64,000 bases of DNA from Talinum fruticosum (GCA_021018815.1 JAITYX010000004.1:8379501-8443500), one strand, 5' to 3'. Shown: positions 31,320 to 43,979, counted from the stretch's first letter. Made by a program: numbers and translations. The notes: generated by a model from the sequence alone, not told the origin.

Positions 31320-33560
31320 GTTGAGTTTAAACAATGTATGAGCGACACGTATGATGTCATGCAAGATGCCATGTAAGATACCAAATGGGTAAATTTAATG
31401 CAATTTTAATTTAATTTAATATTGACACTATTCATATATCTCATAAAATATTAGTAATTATATTTAGTTTTAAAACAATTATTAATTATAATAGACATTA
31501 AGAATAAAAGGTATATTAATTAAAATTAAAAAAAAGAAATATGTGTACTTATTGTTTGTAATAAATTATATAATCTAATATATCAATTTATTATTGTTAT
31601 TTAAAAAATAATTATTTTTTAATTTATGATTAGTTTGAATCATTATAAATTAATTAGAAATAAAAAAAATAACTAATCATAAAAATAAATTAATTAGTAT
31701 CCTTGCATAGTAAGGGATATAATCCTAGTACAGTAAATAGAAAGGTTTATTCCAATGATTCCTCATATATGTCATTGTGAATATAAATTTACAAATAAAT
31801 ATCAAATATAAAAATGAATAATTTAAATGATCACAAACACGATCATCACATGAAGGAAAAAAAAATAGTGAACTAATCAACACGTTTAACACATTTTTCA
31901 TCGAAAAATTATGATTTAAGGTTTAAATTGGAGTAAATGCAGTCAAAAAGGAAAGATTGATTCTACTCTAGCAACCAATATCCACTTTCTTTATTGATCA
32001 AAGACCACATCCACTTCCCGGTTTTTATGGGTTGCTCATCCTTTGAGTTAATTATACAGCCAACAAATAAAATAAAACAAAATAACAATTATTCTGAGTG
32101 CCACTTCTTTTGAATGAGGAATTTATATTCCCGACTAATCTACTCACTCTTATCGAGTTATTTTTATTCCGTTTCACTCTTTTCACAAAAATTCTACTTC
32201 TTTTTACTCTATTGAACTCCTTTTCATTTCATTCCACTTCTTTTCACTTCAATCCGCTCCTCCTGCTACCAACTGTTTACAAATTTCATTACATTCAGTT
32301 TTATTCCACTCCTTTCCATTCTATTTCGTTCCTTTGTACTTCTCTCCACTCCCTATTCTTTTTCCCACCGAAAACTACAAGGCGTAAATTCATTTAAAAA
32401 AATTGATAAGAGATCTTACTCAAAGATGCCCTCGAACTTCACAATTTATTCAAAAGTTCTACAAATTTATTTCGCAATCTTTAAATGTTCCATTAAATTT
32501 TATTTATATGTTAAGTATATTCGTTTATAATTTTTTAATCGATAAATAATCCGTTTTATAATATTTTTAATTTTTAATATTTTTACGCAAAATATAAGAA
32601 AATAAAAACATAATTCGCCCATAAAATTCAATTTTTAATCTCTCTCTTCATTTCCTTCCCCTCCCTTTTAGGTCAACAAAAATCGATCCAAAATTTTCAT
32701 TTTTTTTTTGAAAATATCACCATAAAATGAATCAATTTATAATACATCATTATAATTTTTATAATGCAAACATAATAAACAGAGAGGCTTTCAATAACCG
32801 GAGATAAATAAAAAAATGAAATGTCAAAAACCATGGACCATAGCCACCCCATTAGTATAGACAGTGGTCAATATACGTGGGATAAAATTGACCAAAAAAT
32901 TCAAAGCAAAATAATAAAATTTGAAACGTAACGTCTGGAAAAAGGCAAAAAGAAGAATGAAGGTTCACACATACGTAAATATACCTGAAGCTGAAGGCCA
33001 CCTGTTCCCGTAACTATCAACTTATCTTATGTGCGTTTGAAAGTATCTCGTTCTTTGTAATATATTACGAGATGATTAGATTAAAAAAATAAGAAAAAAT
33101 TTTATGGAACTAATATTTCTTTCTCTCCCTAAAAGTGCAAGAACATTTCAGAATTTACACGTAACTTGGTTCTATTGTCTCACCAACCTGTCCACGTGGA
33201 CTTGACAAACGCCGCCATTAAATATTGAGGTTTCTTTCCTCTCCTTTCTTGTGTGATTAATGAATAAAATAAAATAAAATATTTTGATGGAAGTATTTTT
33301 GTTGGCAGAGCCTTCCATTATTGCCCCGTTGCCAACAAAATTATCAAAATCTTAGGAGATTTGAGAAATTGACCCCGTATCTTTTATGTTTTTGTTTTCT
33401 TCTCCTGCATCATGAATGATCTTTTGCTACGATCTCTCTACGTACCTATCACTAACTTTACTCCCTATGTACCCTCACTTTTAACTTATACTAAATTATT
33501 GTAAACTATCTAAGTGTAACTACTATTGTAAAAAATAAAAAAGAAGAGTAATATCTTATT
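31320..33560. other. AT-rich intergenic region, no gene seen
   Basis: The content is mostly AT-rich with A and T runs. A pyrimidine-rich low-complexity stretch lies at 32098-32380, made of loose TTCCACT/TTTCATT words that give a spurious Phe-rich frame. No domain or splice-supported exon was seen. Confidence 0.5.
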
Positions 33561-33567
33561 TTATTTA

Positions 33568-33846
33568 GTCTTAAGCTCTATTTTATTTAATTGTAAAGAA
33601 TTATAAGGGTATAAGAAAATATAAATAAAGTCGTAAGGAGTCATAAGGAAGCTGTAAGATAATTAGTTATCAAAGTTATAAGGAATCGTAAGGAATTGTA
33701 GCAATGTCGTAAGCTTAGAGGTAAATGGAACAGGATCTTAGTTCGATCTTACGATTGCTTACTAACTCCTAATAACTCCTTATAAACTTACAGTTTACAT
33801 CTCACAATTTATATTCTTACAACTTTTTACAGCTTACATAAAACAT
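33568..33846. mobile_element. MITE-like inverted-repeat element
   Basis: The left part (AAGCTCTATTTTATTTAATTG then repeated GTAAGGA/ATAAGG words) is mirrored by the right part, which reversed reads TGTTTTATGTAAGCTGTAAAAA with TAAG repeats. The arms are imperfect over about 100 bp. A related arm, TGTTTTATTCAAATATAAG, occurs at 46789 within the BAHD gene's first intron. No TSD was identified. Confidence 0.5.
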
Positions 33847-33849
33847 GGC

Positions 33850-34672
33850 GTGAAACATATACATATATGTAAAGAACATCAAATGTGAAATGAATCTTTT
33901 TAGTTGTTTACTTTATTAAATGTGATTTTTAAAAATTACACTTATTAAATATGTTTTCTCTTTTTCTATATGACAATGACAAGGTCTATTAATTAGAATA
34001 TTATTTATTGTCGAAAAGGCTTTACATGTTTCATTTGGTGAGGAAAAATCCAAAATCTCCCATAAATGATTGAAGGGTGATGAGCCATACGCTTGGAGAT
34101 GGGATGATTTTCAAGTCCTTTATGAAGAAAAATGACAAAGCTTATTAGGACTAATATATATAAGTGTTTGCTTTCAAAAAATATATACAAGAGTTGGACT
34201 TTTTTTCCTCCTCGACATATATATGCATATATAGATGGTATAATTCCATTGGACAACAACACCTCATCAGCAACAAAAACTCCATTATTATACAAAATAA
34301 TAATTCCACCCACAATATGATTTACTCATCAATCATTAAATATCAGAGAATTCTTTTGTTATAACGGAGGGGAACTCGAGGTAGCATATTTATTACCGCA
34401 TTTTTAGTGCCATAACTTGCCGACTCTAATTTGATATGAAGAAAATCCAGATTTAGTTATAAATCTAACATTGCAAGATTACTGTAACTTTTTTGAATCT
34501 GGAGTAATATGATGATTCCCCTTGTTGCTAAAAAATAAAATAAAATAAAATAGTAGAGAATTGTTTAATAATAGCTAGAGTAGTTGAGAGCATTTAGGAG
34601 CAATTAGATATAGCCATCAGTGGTTAAGAAGTTATCACGGGTAACTTAGGAGTAGTTAGCTCTTATTATTAT
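33850..34672. other. AT-rich stretch with no gene seen
   Basis: Short overlapping frames on both strands (34005-34364) have no recognisable content. Nothing else was noticed. Confidence 0.4.
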
Positions 34673-34681
34673 CATAGTAAA

Positions 34682-35997
34682 GGAAAAACTTATAACGATC
34701 TGTCGTTATACGACAATCGTCGTAAATCAAATTAATATACACCGTACATGTATATCACAATAATCTCAACCGTTTATTTTTTTAATTAAGTTAAAAATTA
34801 ATTAATTATCTAAATATTTTATTAAAATAATTAATTATTATTGTGTTTGGCACATAATTTAATTACTCACCTCTTAGAAATAAAAATCAAAAACCTCAAA
34901 CCAAACCCTAACCAAACTAATAGCAAAACGTCACCCATTTTTCCGGCCAACCCTCCCTCCTAAATTGCAAATCGAGTACGACCATTGTCGCCGGCGTTTC
35001 CTCGGCCACCATGGATTCCGGCAACCCACGAATTCTCACCTCCGGATCTAGGGTTTAGCCCCTCTTTCGCATCTCTCTCCTGTTATTCACGGAAATTCAA
35101 TCAATCTACTCGGTCTCAATATTGTTCAAAGAGCTTTGATCCTCTTCACCCAATGGCACACTTGAGACTTCATCGGTTTGAACTTCGGGATCCTCCGATA
35201 AGTAACGCTCAGCCTTGGCATAGTTTAGAAACTCAAATTCGACATCACGACCGATGTCATCTTCTTGGGCGTGGCCAAAATCGAGATCCTGTGATGACGA
35301 ATCTTCAGCCTTAGCATCGTTTCGGTACTCAAACCCAACAGCAGAACCGATATATCAACTTCTTCTTGGGTGCGGTCCTCTTCCTGAGAATCCGCATTCG
35401 GATCCTCAACATTAACCGGAGAATCTTCACCGTTGTCCAGAGGAAGAACCGAATCTTGTTCCACTTTCTCGAGTTCGGAATCATCCAGATAGAAACAAAT
35501 TACTCTCGTCAACAAGAGTGTCCTCTTGCTCTTCAAATTCTGGGTTGCTTTCCAATTCTTCAAAGTTCTTCAGCCTTGGTTAATGTAAGTCTCGAAACTA
35601 AAAACACCTCGTCGGAATTAATGGAAGGCCGGAATTTTGGTCGGAAAACATGAAGGGAGGGGGCATGAAGAACAAGAAGGGGAACAGGTGTTTGATTTCT
35701 TTTTTAAAAAATTCAGTCTTTTTATTAAGGCAATTGATAAATTAGTAAAGAATCAAACATTCTCTTAGTAATTGATTTTTTATAAATTTTAAAATATTTT
35801 TAAAATAGCTAAACATAAGAACAATTAATTATTTTAATTTAATTTTTAAAATACTTAATTAAATTTTTAAAATTTATTTTTAATTTAATTAGAAGAAAAA
35901 AATGAACGGTTGTGATTATTGTGATACACATGTACGGTACAGATTAATACATCTTATAGTTATCGTCGTATAGCGACAGATCGTTATAAGTGCATCC
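34682..35997. mobile_element. Candidate Pack-MULE (Mutator-like, 1316 bp)
   Basis: The ends are long TIRs of about 100 bp. The left begins GGAAAAACTTATAACGATC and the right reversed begins GGATGCACTTATAACGATC. The match continues through CTGTCG(T/C)TATACGAC and, after small gaps, the region CCGTACATGT(A/G)TATCACAATAATC. The flanks are CATAGTAAA (34673-34681) and CATAATAAA (35998-36006), a 9-bp TSD with one mismatch, the size typical of Mutator-like elements. No MURA transposase is present. The interior is GC-richer than the arms and looks like captured exonic DNA, which defines a Pack-MULE. Confidence 0.8.
35000..35640 (-). pseudogene. Captured gene fragment inside the Pack-MULE
   Basis: On the minus strand the interior encodes an acidic protein-like stretch, spread over more than one frame. 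Examples are DDSELEKVEQDSVLPLDNGE at about 35420-35480, VEDPNADSQEEDRTQEEVD, and upstream ELESNPEFEEQEDTLVDES. In another frame it has AKAEDSSSQDLDFGHAQEDD. The plus strand has a start-like block (ATGGATTCCGGC near 35010), which may be part of a second captured piece. The parent gene is not recognised. Function in the element is unlikely. Confidence 0.45.
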
Positions 35998-36006
35998 CAT
36001 AATAAA

Positions 36007-37480
36007 ATGGTGACATGAATTCTCCTCAACTTGATATCTAATTTAATACGCCTGCTTCAAATATATTATTAGATAAATATTTTTGTTAGTATTATTATGC
36101 ATAAAAAATATAATATTTATATCATTGATTCAGTTTTATGACACCGTGATACAATTTAAAGTAAGGAATCTAATCTTTCTTTAAAAAAATTATGAAAATA
36201 GGGAATATAAGTTTTAAAAAATTTAAACAAAATAATATAAATGTTAACTACAGTCTGTAGGTTCATGATATAATTACATATAAGATCTTTCCATATATAT
36301 ATATATCATTTAAATCTCCAAGGAATCTTTTTTTGATGAAAAAAATCTCCAAGAAATCTTAAACCCATTATGATTTATTTATTTTTTCTTTATGAAAAAA
36401 CCATTATGATTTATAAGCATGATCTTAAATTAAGAATATACACAATTTGAAAAAGAATCTTATTAGAGCAATTACAACACATATCATGTGATCCAATTTT
36501 GTCCACATGATTCAATGCATCTTGCTGCAATGCACAATCCATTCAATCCGAGGTTGATCCGCCCGCATGGTCACTCGTGTACTTGATCCGCCCACATATC
36601 CATCTTGCATATTTAAAAAGAAAATTAATTAAATATATATATTTGTAGGCTCCATAGGAAATATTTTATTTGACGATCTAATTTGATAATCCAAGGTTGT
36701 AGAGTTGATCAATTGAGTTCCAAAAATTGGATTGTATGATAATGTGGAGGATGTAGACCTCTACATGTGATACAAAATTTTAGATCGTGGATGCGGATGC
36801 TCTTATTCTGTTATTGGATTCAACTTGTCTAACCAAAAATATAGTACAAATATTGTATTCATTAATAAGATAAGCTTATATTTTTATTTTTTTTATATAA
36901 AGAAGCATATATTTTATTTTGATCAAACTGATTATAAATGAAATCTATAGTAATATAATTGGATGATTGGACTTTAACATCCCGAACATTAGGTCATATT
37001 GCTCATAACTATTCCGAACCAACAACTTACTCTGTAACATTTGAACCTTTGATATTAATATTTTTTAATTTCCCATGTTTTCCAATTTCAAAACTCCGAT
37101 TACCAATTTCTAAGAGCATAAAATATTAAAAAATATAAGCATTGAAGATAGATTGAGAGTTAAAAGTATTATAAACAATATGAATTAAATTTAAAATATT
37201 AAAATTAAAATAATCTAATATAATATAATATTATTTATACGGTGAAGAATAGTTTAAATTCACCCATAAATAATGAATGATTGAATAGGAAGCAACGGAA
37301 ACACCCGATAACCACATGATGCTCACATAAATCCTGAAGCCGGAAATTTCTAATCTGAAAGGCTAAATATCTGAGTCTTTTTTGACCGACTGGAGAGAGA
37401 AAAAGAGGAAAAATCTCAACGAATGAAGAAAAGATCAAAATGGAATTAATTTCCCAAAAATTAAATTAAATAAAAAAACA
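36007..37480. other. AT-rich intergenic region upstream of the 37.8-kb gene
   Basis: No gene or element end was recognised. There is a short AT run near 36292-36305. The last part (37380-37480) becomes less AT-rich as it enters the promoter of the next gene. Confidence 0.5.
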
Positions 37481-37490
37481 AGGTAGAAAG

Positions 37491-37643
37491 ATGACGTGGC
37501 TGGGAGGAACAATCTCCTACCATCCAACAACCTTCCACCACATGTCCCTTTTCCCATTCCTTCACTCTGAAAACGTGACTTTCTCTCTCCTCCACGTGTC
37601 ACTCTACCAGATCCCTCCTCTCTTCTCTCCTCAAATTTAAATA
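37491..37643 (+). promoter_or_regulatory. Promoter with three ACGT-core boxes and a TATA-like box
   Basis: ACGT cores that could bind bZIP factors occur at 37491 (ATGACGTGGC), 37571 (AAACGTGACT) and 37591 (TCCACGTGTC). A TATA-like TTTAAATA lies at 37636-37643, about 130 bp before the start codon. A CT-rich leader (37719-37757) follows. The ACGTG(G/T)C contexts resemble ABA-response elements; regulation is an inference. Confidence 0.55.
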
Positions 37644-37774
37644 CCTGAATTTGACCCCCTCATCTTCTCCCCAAGCAGCGTCAACACAACAACAACGAAC
37701 GACGACCAAACCCTAATCTTCTCTCTCTCTCTCTCTTTCTTTCTCCCTCTCTCTCTACAATCTCATCGATGACG

Positions 37775-38197
37775 ATGGAGTCACAAATTGAGAGATCGGT
37801 TGGGAATTTTCGAGGAGGATTCGAGTGGAATTTCTGGACCGTGGGGTCGGAGCAAGGCGATTCGTCGTCGGCGGAGGAGTTGGATTCACCAAGATCGGTG
37901 GTCGCCGACGCCAGGAGGTCCGGAGGGCGGTGGCGTCGGTGGCGGAAGGCCGGCGATCAGATCAAGGAGAGTAACAGGAAGAGTAATGATAATAATAATA
38001 AGTGTTATTTGCACAACCAGGTGTTGAGGATTAAGGAGGAAGAGCTTCAAATCGGCGAGGATTTCGTCGGTGATTATTGTACTAGTGATAATTTCGTGAT
38101 AAACCCTCATCCGCTTGATGACCGTGTTGTGATTTGGTCCAAAGCGATCTTGCCGGCTTCACCTCTGGGCGCCAACAAGAATAATCGAAACGATTGA
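37775..38197 (+). CDS. Small intronless gene of unknown function (about 140 aa)
   Basis: The frame opens at 37769 (MTMESQIE) and stops at 38197. The second ATG (37775) has A at -3 and G at +4, the better plant context, so I use it. The protein has an N-terminal aromatic stretch (GGFEWNFWTVGSE), then an acidic Ser-rich linker and an Arg/Trp-rich basic segment (RRSGGRWRRWRKAGD, about residues 48-62). A conserved-looking C-terminal part with IKEEELQIGEDFVGDYC and DDRVVIWSKAILPASPLG follows. No signal peptide or membrane segment is visible. I do not recognise the family. The clear promoter, CT-rich leader, undisturbed frame and a plausible 3'-UTR intron (donor near 38241, acceptor TTCTGCAG near 38398) argue that it is a real host gene. 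No repeats overlap it. Confidence 0.7.
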   Translation: MESQIERSVGNFRGGFEWNFWTVGSEQGDSSSAEELDSPRSVVADARRSGGRWRRWRKAGDQIKESNRKSNDNNNKCYLHNQVLRIKEEELQIGEDFVGDYCTSDNFVINPHPLDDRVVIWSKAILPASPLGANKNNRND

Positions 38198-38907
38198 AAG
38201 AACCGCGATCTCCGAACAGAGTAGAGCGTCCAATGCTCTGGTAATTCGTCTCTCTTTCTCTATCATCTTGGGAAAAATATAGTGAATCTTGCCAGTGTTT
38301 GTGATCTTGATCTGCAATGACTACTATAATCGTAATCATGTGGTAAAGTTAGGATTACTACTGGATAAACATTTGTTAATTTTGAGTTTTTCTGCAGTTT
38401 CATGAATGGTTGGTTAAACTTGAATTACAGGGCAGAGGAGAAGAAAGAAGAGGGGGAGAACAGAAAATAGATGTAAAAGGATGCAGTAGGATGTGAGTGA
38501 AGAAGATCAAGTGCCCTTGCGCATCACTTCTATTTTTGTTTCATTTTCTAGTGCACATATGTAGAGAGAGACAGAGAGGGGTGAGTTGGAGGGGAAATCT
38601 TTGTGTTTACCCATTTGTACAGTGAATTTGAAAGAGAATAATAGAAACGTGGTAGTTGGTCCAATTGGATTCTTGTATAAGTAGCTCTTCTGCATCAATT
38701 TTTTTTAAAGCCAACACGGCAAGTCACCAAGTGATGGTCCATCCCATGGAGTAAGATGCGGGAGCAGAAAGGTATATATATGATCATCAAATTTTGGACT
38801 ACTCTTGGACTTGATAAAGTTGATTGAAAACGTATTACTTATATATAAACAAGAAATTTTAAAATATGCATGAGAATTAGAAAAACTAATATATAAAGAA
38901 AGATAAA

Positions 38908-38911
<4 letters not shown>

Positions 38912-38986
<75 letters not shown>
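38912..38986. repeat. (AT)n microsatellite
   Basis: About 37 uninterrupted AT units, the longest simple repeat in the window. Confidence 0.95.
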
Positions 38987-38991
<5 letters not shown>

Positions 38992-41900
38992 TATGAAAAA
39001 ATGAAATAAAGCTTTCCTAAGTATTCATCATAAATCAATCGTTGAATGAACTTTGTAATGACATATTATAAGCTTAATTTAGATAAGAAATGGGAAAGAT
39101 GTGAGTCAAATAGCAAAAAATATGCATAAACTGATACATCTCACTCTTTTGAATAGCAAACTTATATCAATTGGAAAGAAACATGATTTGTTGGAAACTA
39201 GACCGATTAATCTTTCAAAAGAATCAATAATCACATCAATCGCATATCAGATGACAAAGTTATAATCCAACCAAATTAGGCCTAAAATGCATGTCACCAA
39301 TACACCCCACGACGTACTTTTCTATTTTGGTTATTTAAAAGCAGTTTAACATCATTTCGAATCCATTAACTACTATAACTACCATCTAAATTAGGTTTAG
39401 AAGTAGACTAGAGCATCCGTAGTGTAAGAGCCTATTTTAGACTCACTTGGTGGAGCTCTACGGTGACACATCACTTAAGGACCTCTTTTTCTCTCTCCTA
39501 GATTTTTACTTCCACAATACAAGACTCATTAATAAGACTCACTAAATAAACTATTATTTTAGACGCACAATATAATACATAACTTTCTTTTTTGAAACAA
39601 AAAAATAAAAAAGAATCAATAGGACAAGCGCACGTGGCCTAAGACACTGGAGGGGGTGTCCCTCTATCACGGGTCCTCATGCGCGCCCCTCCCTAGTCTC
39701 ACTCACTGTGCAAATGACATGTTAAAATATCTTATATGTTATTGGGAGTCACTAATTTTTACCATATGTCACGAGATGGTTAGACAAATGGCGAAATAGG
39801 GATGAATTTTGTGGCCTAATCTTCTTTTCTGTCTATTGGGAGTATATGCTCTCGGGAGTATTTTAAAATTTGTAATGGCATGTAATGCGGGGGCCTGCCA
39901 TGTCATACTTGAGGAAAGTGTTGTTCAGCGCTTATGAAACGCTCTTAGAGTAGAGAGTTTGAGGGGAAGAAGAGCAAGACTTATAAAGAAATGGCAGATT
40001 GGATGAGCATGAAAAGAGTTCGATCACTCCATCAAATTTGAGCATTTCTCTCTAGTTTAGATTAGTTTGTATTAGTTTATGATTTTAGTCTTTTACTTTG
40101 TGAACCTTGTTGATATTGAGTTATTGTGATTGTTGAATGGATTAATTGCATATTTAATTTAATCTATAGTTTGATTCGTAAGTATATTGATTGGCTATCA
40201 TCTTGCTTGATTTTAGAAATTGAATGAATAACCTGTAAGGTAAGGTTTAATTTCGGAAGAATTAGATTTAGACCAATTGTGTGCAGTACTTGGAAAAGTC
40301 ACACTAATCGAGACAACAATTTTGATAATTTTTATATTTAATGGATCTAGATTAATTAAAAATCACGAAAGGTAGGGGATTAATTGATTTTAAGCATTTT
40401 ACTATGTTTTGAAAGAGAATAGTAATACTTTGATTATCGCTTTTTAAATTAATTAACTTGGGAAAAGATTTACAATGTTGGACCTGCACACTTGTGGGCC
40501 TATAATCTAACTAAAGGATTCAACCCAAAAAAAAAAGAGGAAATTGTGAGGGAGAGATTAAGCGAACAACCGGTACATGCTTCTTCTCTTTCTTCCCTTT
40601 TTTTTCTTTTTGGTTGGGGGTAACCACCTTAAATATCTCATGGAAATTAATACCTCTATGATGATTGATAAATAAACTGAGCCTTTTTTTTTTGAATTAT
40701 AAAATAGGTAAAACTTAAGATAAGTGTTAAAAGACAAAGTATAAAAATCAACTAATAAGAAAAATACATCTAGTTAAACAAGTAAAAATATAATGTTAAG
40801 TCACATAAAAATAACAAATAAGTGACTAGTAATAATAAAAGCCTTAAAATATATACTCAGTTTCAAATAACTGCTTATCGTTCATTTTTCTTTTTCAAGC
40901 TTCTCGTAATGCTCCTTGTAACAGTAGTGTTATCTTTTGTAAGGCAAAGCCTCATCACTTACAAATCTCTACACTTTCTCTGCATTCACTGATGGAGCAA
41001 GAGAACCCTGCTTAGCACTCTCTTGCACTTTTTAATTATTATTTGAAATTTCAACAATTATGCTGCTATCTTGGGTTATGTTGTTTGTCAATTAATTCGG
41101 GACCTGTATGTTAGACTCAATAGAAGCACAACTAGCAGGACAATTAAACGTGTCTTTTTATGCTCCTTAATTCCATCATAATTGAAATTAAATGATGTGA
41201 TAAACCCTTAACAATAAATACATTAATATTTGATATGTGAGAATTGTTGAATGAGAATTCATATGCTCCTTAATTCAATCACAATTGAATTTTACATGAC
41301 GCAAAAACCGTTAACAATTTTGATGAATAAATACATTGATATTTGATATGTAGAATTGTTAAATGAGAATTTATAAGTGAAATTGAGAATTTTATTCTCG
41401 TTTCGTTGTTTGGTATGCGAGAGTTCAAATTAGGAATAAAATAGAAAATTTACAAATATTAGCGTATTAGTAAAATTGACCATTGTTCGAATTTTGAACA
41501 TTATCAAGAGAAAAAAATGTTAGGTTCAACTTGGTATGAGCCAATTTCTGGTTTAGATGCAATTCAGATCGGCTATTTTGGATATTGGGTTGGATATGAA
41601 TTTGGATAATTTAATTCAGGTTTTGGATTTCAAGTCATATTTGCCATGTGTATTCTATATATTTGCAAATTCTAAAATGCTCCCGCGACCATACACTCCC
41701 AGGAGAGAGAAAGAAAGATTAGGACTTGGTGGCGCATAAATTAACTAACGGAGTGAGTTAAGACAGGATCATTGATCCAAGGAGGCAGTATTAGCTTCTG
41801 GAAAAGCCACATTAGCCTTGCTCATACAAACAAGGATCCATAGGCATTACCACTTATATTTATATAGGTTGGTAATCGGTTCAATTCAGTTGAAGAAAGA

Positions 41901-42434
41901 CAGAAAAAAAAAAAACCATAGGTTTTAGCATTTGGATCACACTTATGTGAGGTAAATTTTGCGAGGAAACACAATTTTAGGGTAAATCACACGTTGGCTA
42001 ACTAATCAAGCAAATCAGTCAACGATATTTCAGTTGGTTGAGTTTGATGATGATCTATAAAAACATATCAAAAATTTGAAATATATTCGCTCCTAAAACT
42101 TTTTGAAAAAACTCATAAACTAACACCGTGTTATTCAAATAACTTGTAAAAAGAATTCAAACATTGTTTTTTTTTCCCTTTTTAAGTAAATAGATATCGC
42201 AAAGTAATAAAATACCGTGTAAATAACATGACTCGAAAAGTTATCGGTAACTTAAGAAATTTATATATATAACTAAGAGACATTTCTCTCATACCCTCAT
42301 TGGATGCATGTTTCTTTAAAGATGTTATCCCTTGCCTAATTCCTAAATACCAATCCTAGTTGTTTCCTTAAAGATGGACTTAGGAACCAAAACAAACCCC
42401 AAGCTTCATGTATGATCATTATATATACTTCCAA
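38987..42434. other. Intergenic region, no gene seen
   Basis: AT-rich sequence. The stretch 39412-39960 is GC-richer and has MITE-like edges, but no convincing TIR or TSD. The minus strand at 40890-41030 encodes a short coding-like piece (YKEHYEKLEKEK) without context. A tandem duplication lies at 41160-41371. No recognisable intact gene. Confidence 0.5.
41160..41371. repeat. Two-unit tandem duplication of about 105 bp
   Basis: Unit 1 (41160-41262) and unit 2 (41263-41371) both run ATGCTCCTTAATTC(C/A)ATCA to GAATTGTT(G/A)AATGAGAAT. They differ by substitutions and small indels, so the duplication is not recent. Confidence 0.85.
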
Positions 42435-43858
42435 CTAGAGGCCTAATGAATGTTGGCGAACAAGTATTTTCTTCATTTTTCTTCTAACATCAGAAACAAC
42501 CCTAGAAAGTACTGTCTTTTGATTACCATAGCTCTCCAATGGGCTATAATCACACTGCTTTGAACACATCGATCCTTGGAAAAACCCTACTTTCTTCTCG
42601 TTTTCATCTTCATGAACTCCAATTGCATGACAGAGCTCTCGTTTACAAGTTCTCCAAAGCCAGTCGAATGGATCAGTACTATTGGCCAACCTGTCATCTA
42701 TAATATTATTCTCGACCGTTCTGTGTTGAACAGGGTTTCCTTTATCATTCGGAGATGTTTTCGACACATCTTGTTTGTCATCGAGTACTAGTTTTTCTTC
42801 GATATCTTCATCCCACGCGTGAAGGCTCGAAGGGCAATATGAATCAAAGGACAATGTCCATGAGCTCGCCGGAGATGAGGACGATGAAGAAGTTGGTGAA
42901 TTGCCAAACCCATTGATTCCATTTGTTAACTTTATTGCTTTCATTCGTACTTCATAAAGCGATGGTCCTCCTTGCATGAGCTCCAGTATCCTTTCAGATT
43001 TGTTCTTCATGCAAATGCCCCAGTCCAACCTAAAATGAATAACTATAGGTTTTAGTTAATTCCATTCTATATCTATAACGTTCCGCAAATAATAATTTCT
43101 CAGAAAAATTACGCAAATGATTGTACTGTCAGGCGTAATATTTGATAATGGAAAATTTACCCTCGATCATCTCTATACTGAAAAGTTCCCAATTCTCTAA
43201 TAACGTCCATATCACATCTAAATTCGAGGGCAATATCCTCTGGACCATGTGTGATTAAGAACTCCAGCAATGTTAATGAGTTGTAAGATGACCTCCACTT
43301 CTTCCAATCAATGCTGTATAGCCTGTACATATACATACATACCAGTATAATTATCTCTTTTTTCTTAATCAATCATCGATAAGTTTGAAATGACCGAAAC
43401 ATAAATTATGAAGTAATAACAAATACTTCAGGTCTCGAGTACATTATGTTCATATAATTCGCGAGATTTCAATCAGATTACGAATGTGTTGGTTACGGGG
43501 AGTTTACCTGTAGTGAAGGACATCGACAATTCTCCAATATTCATCGAACTCATAGGATGCCCCGGCTATTTGAGTCATTGTCTTCGCGTCCGGGCTCCAA
43601 GGATGGTGATCAGTGACCTCTTTAGTTCGTCTTTGTGCAAAGGTTGATATAAATGAGTTTGGAATACTAAAATTTTTACTTTCAAACAATTTGTCCATTT
43701 ATTTTACTTTATTTTCTTTTTCTTATATCGTGATTTGTAGTTGCAGAGGAAATATATACTTACAATTCAGCTTCTGAGACATCAGTGAATATCAATTTAG
43801 CAATCTTGTATTTCTCCTGCAGGAAACTTGAAGCTTTCCTCATTGATAAAGGTGCCAT
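42435..43858 (-). CDS. ENTH-domain (epsin-like) protein, four exons
   Basis: Exons on the minus strand are 43858-43764, 43630-43508, 43322-43161 and 43029-42435. All introns are GT..AG and phases agree, giving 324 residues. The protein starts MAPLSMRKASSFLQEKYKIA. The ENTH domain covers about residues 5-150 and includes HPWSPDAKTMTQIAGASYEF, DEYWRIVDVLHYRLY, WRSSYNSLTLLEFLITHGPE and LGTFQYRDDRG. ENTH domains bind phosphoinositides and help form clathrin-coated vesicles. After the domain come a Ser-rich linker (about 170-186) and a DPF tripeptide (about 246-248) that could bind an adaptor appendage. No NPF or clathrin box is obvious. It is much shorter than EPSIN1-type proteins and resembles the small plant ENTH/VHS family. 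It is next to, and in the same direction as, the BAHD gene. It appears intact. Splice sites were chosen by eye. Confidence 0.88.
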
Positions 43859-43979
43859 TTTTTTCCTTTTTTTTAAAAAAAATTTATTTGGAATAGATGC
43901 TTCAATTATATACTATTTTTTTCTTTTATTTGTATTTATTTTTTCTGCATTTTTTAAAAAAATATTTGGGTTATAAGAA

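Noticed and set aside
32098..32397. 99-codon Phe-rich frame
   Set aside because: It is a low-complexity pyrimidine tract. A hydrophobic frame is expected from the composition.
34005..34364. Overlapping frames on both strands, 62-102 codons
   Set aside because: They have no recognisable motif and overlap in opposite strands in AT-rich DNA.
39412..39960. Possible MITE starting AGAGCATCCGTAGTG
   Set aside because: The right edge (reversed AGAGCGTTTCATAAG) shares only about five bases with the left, and no TSD was found.
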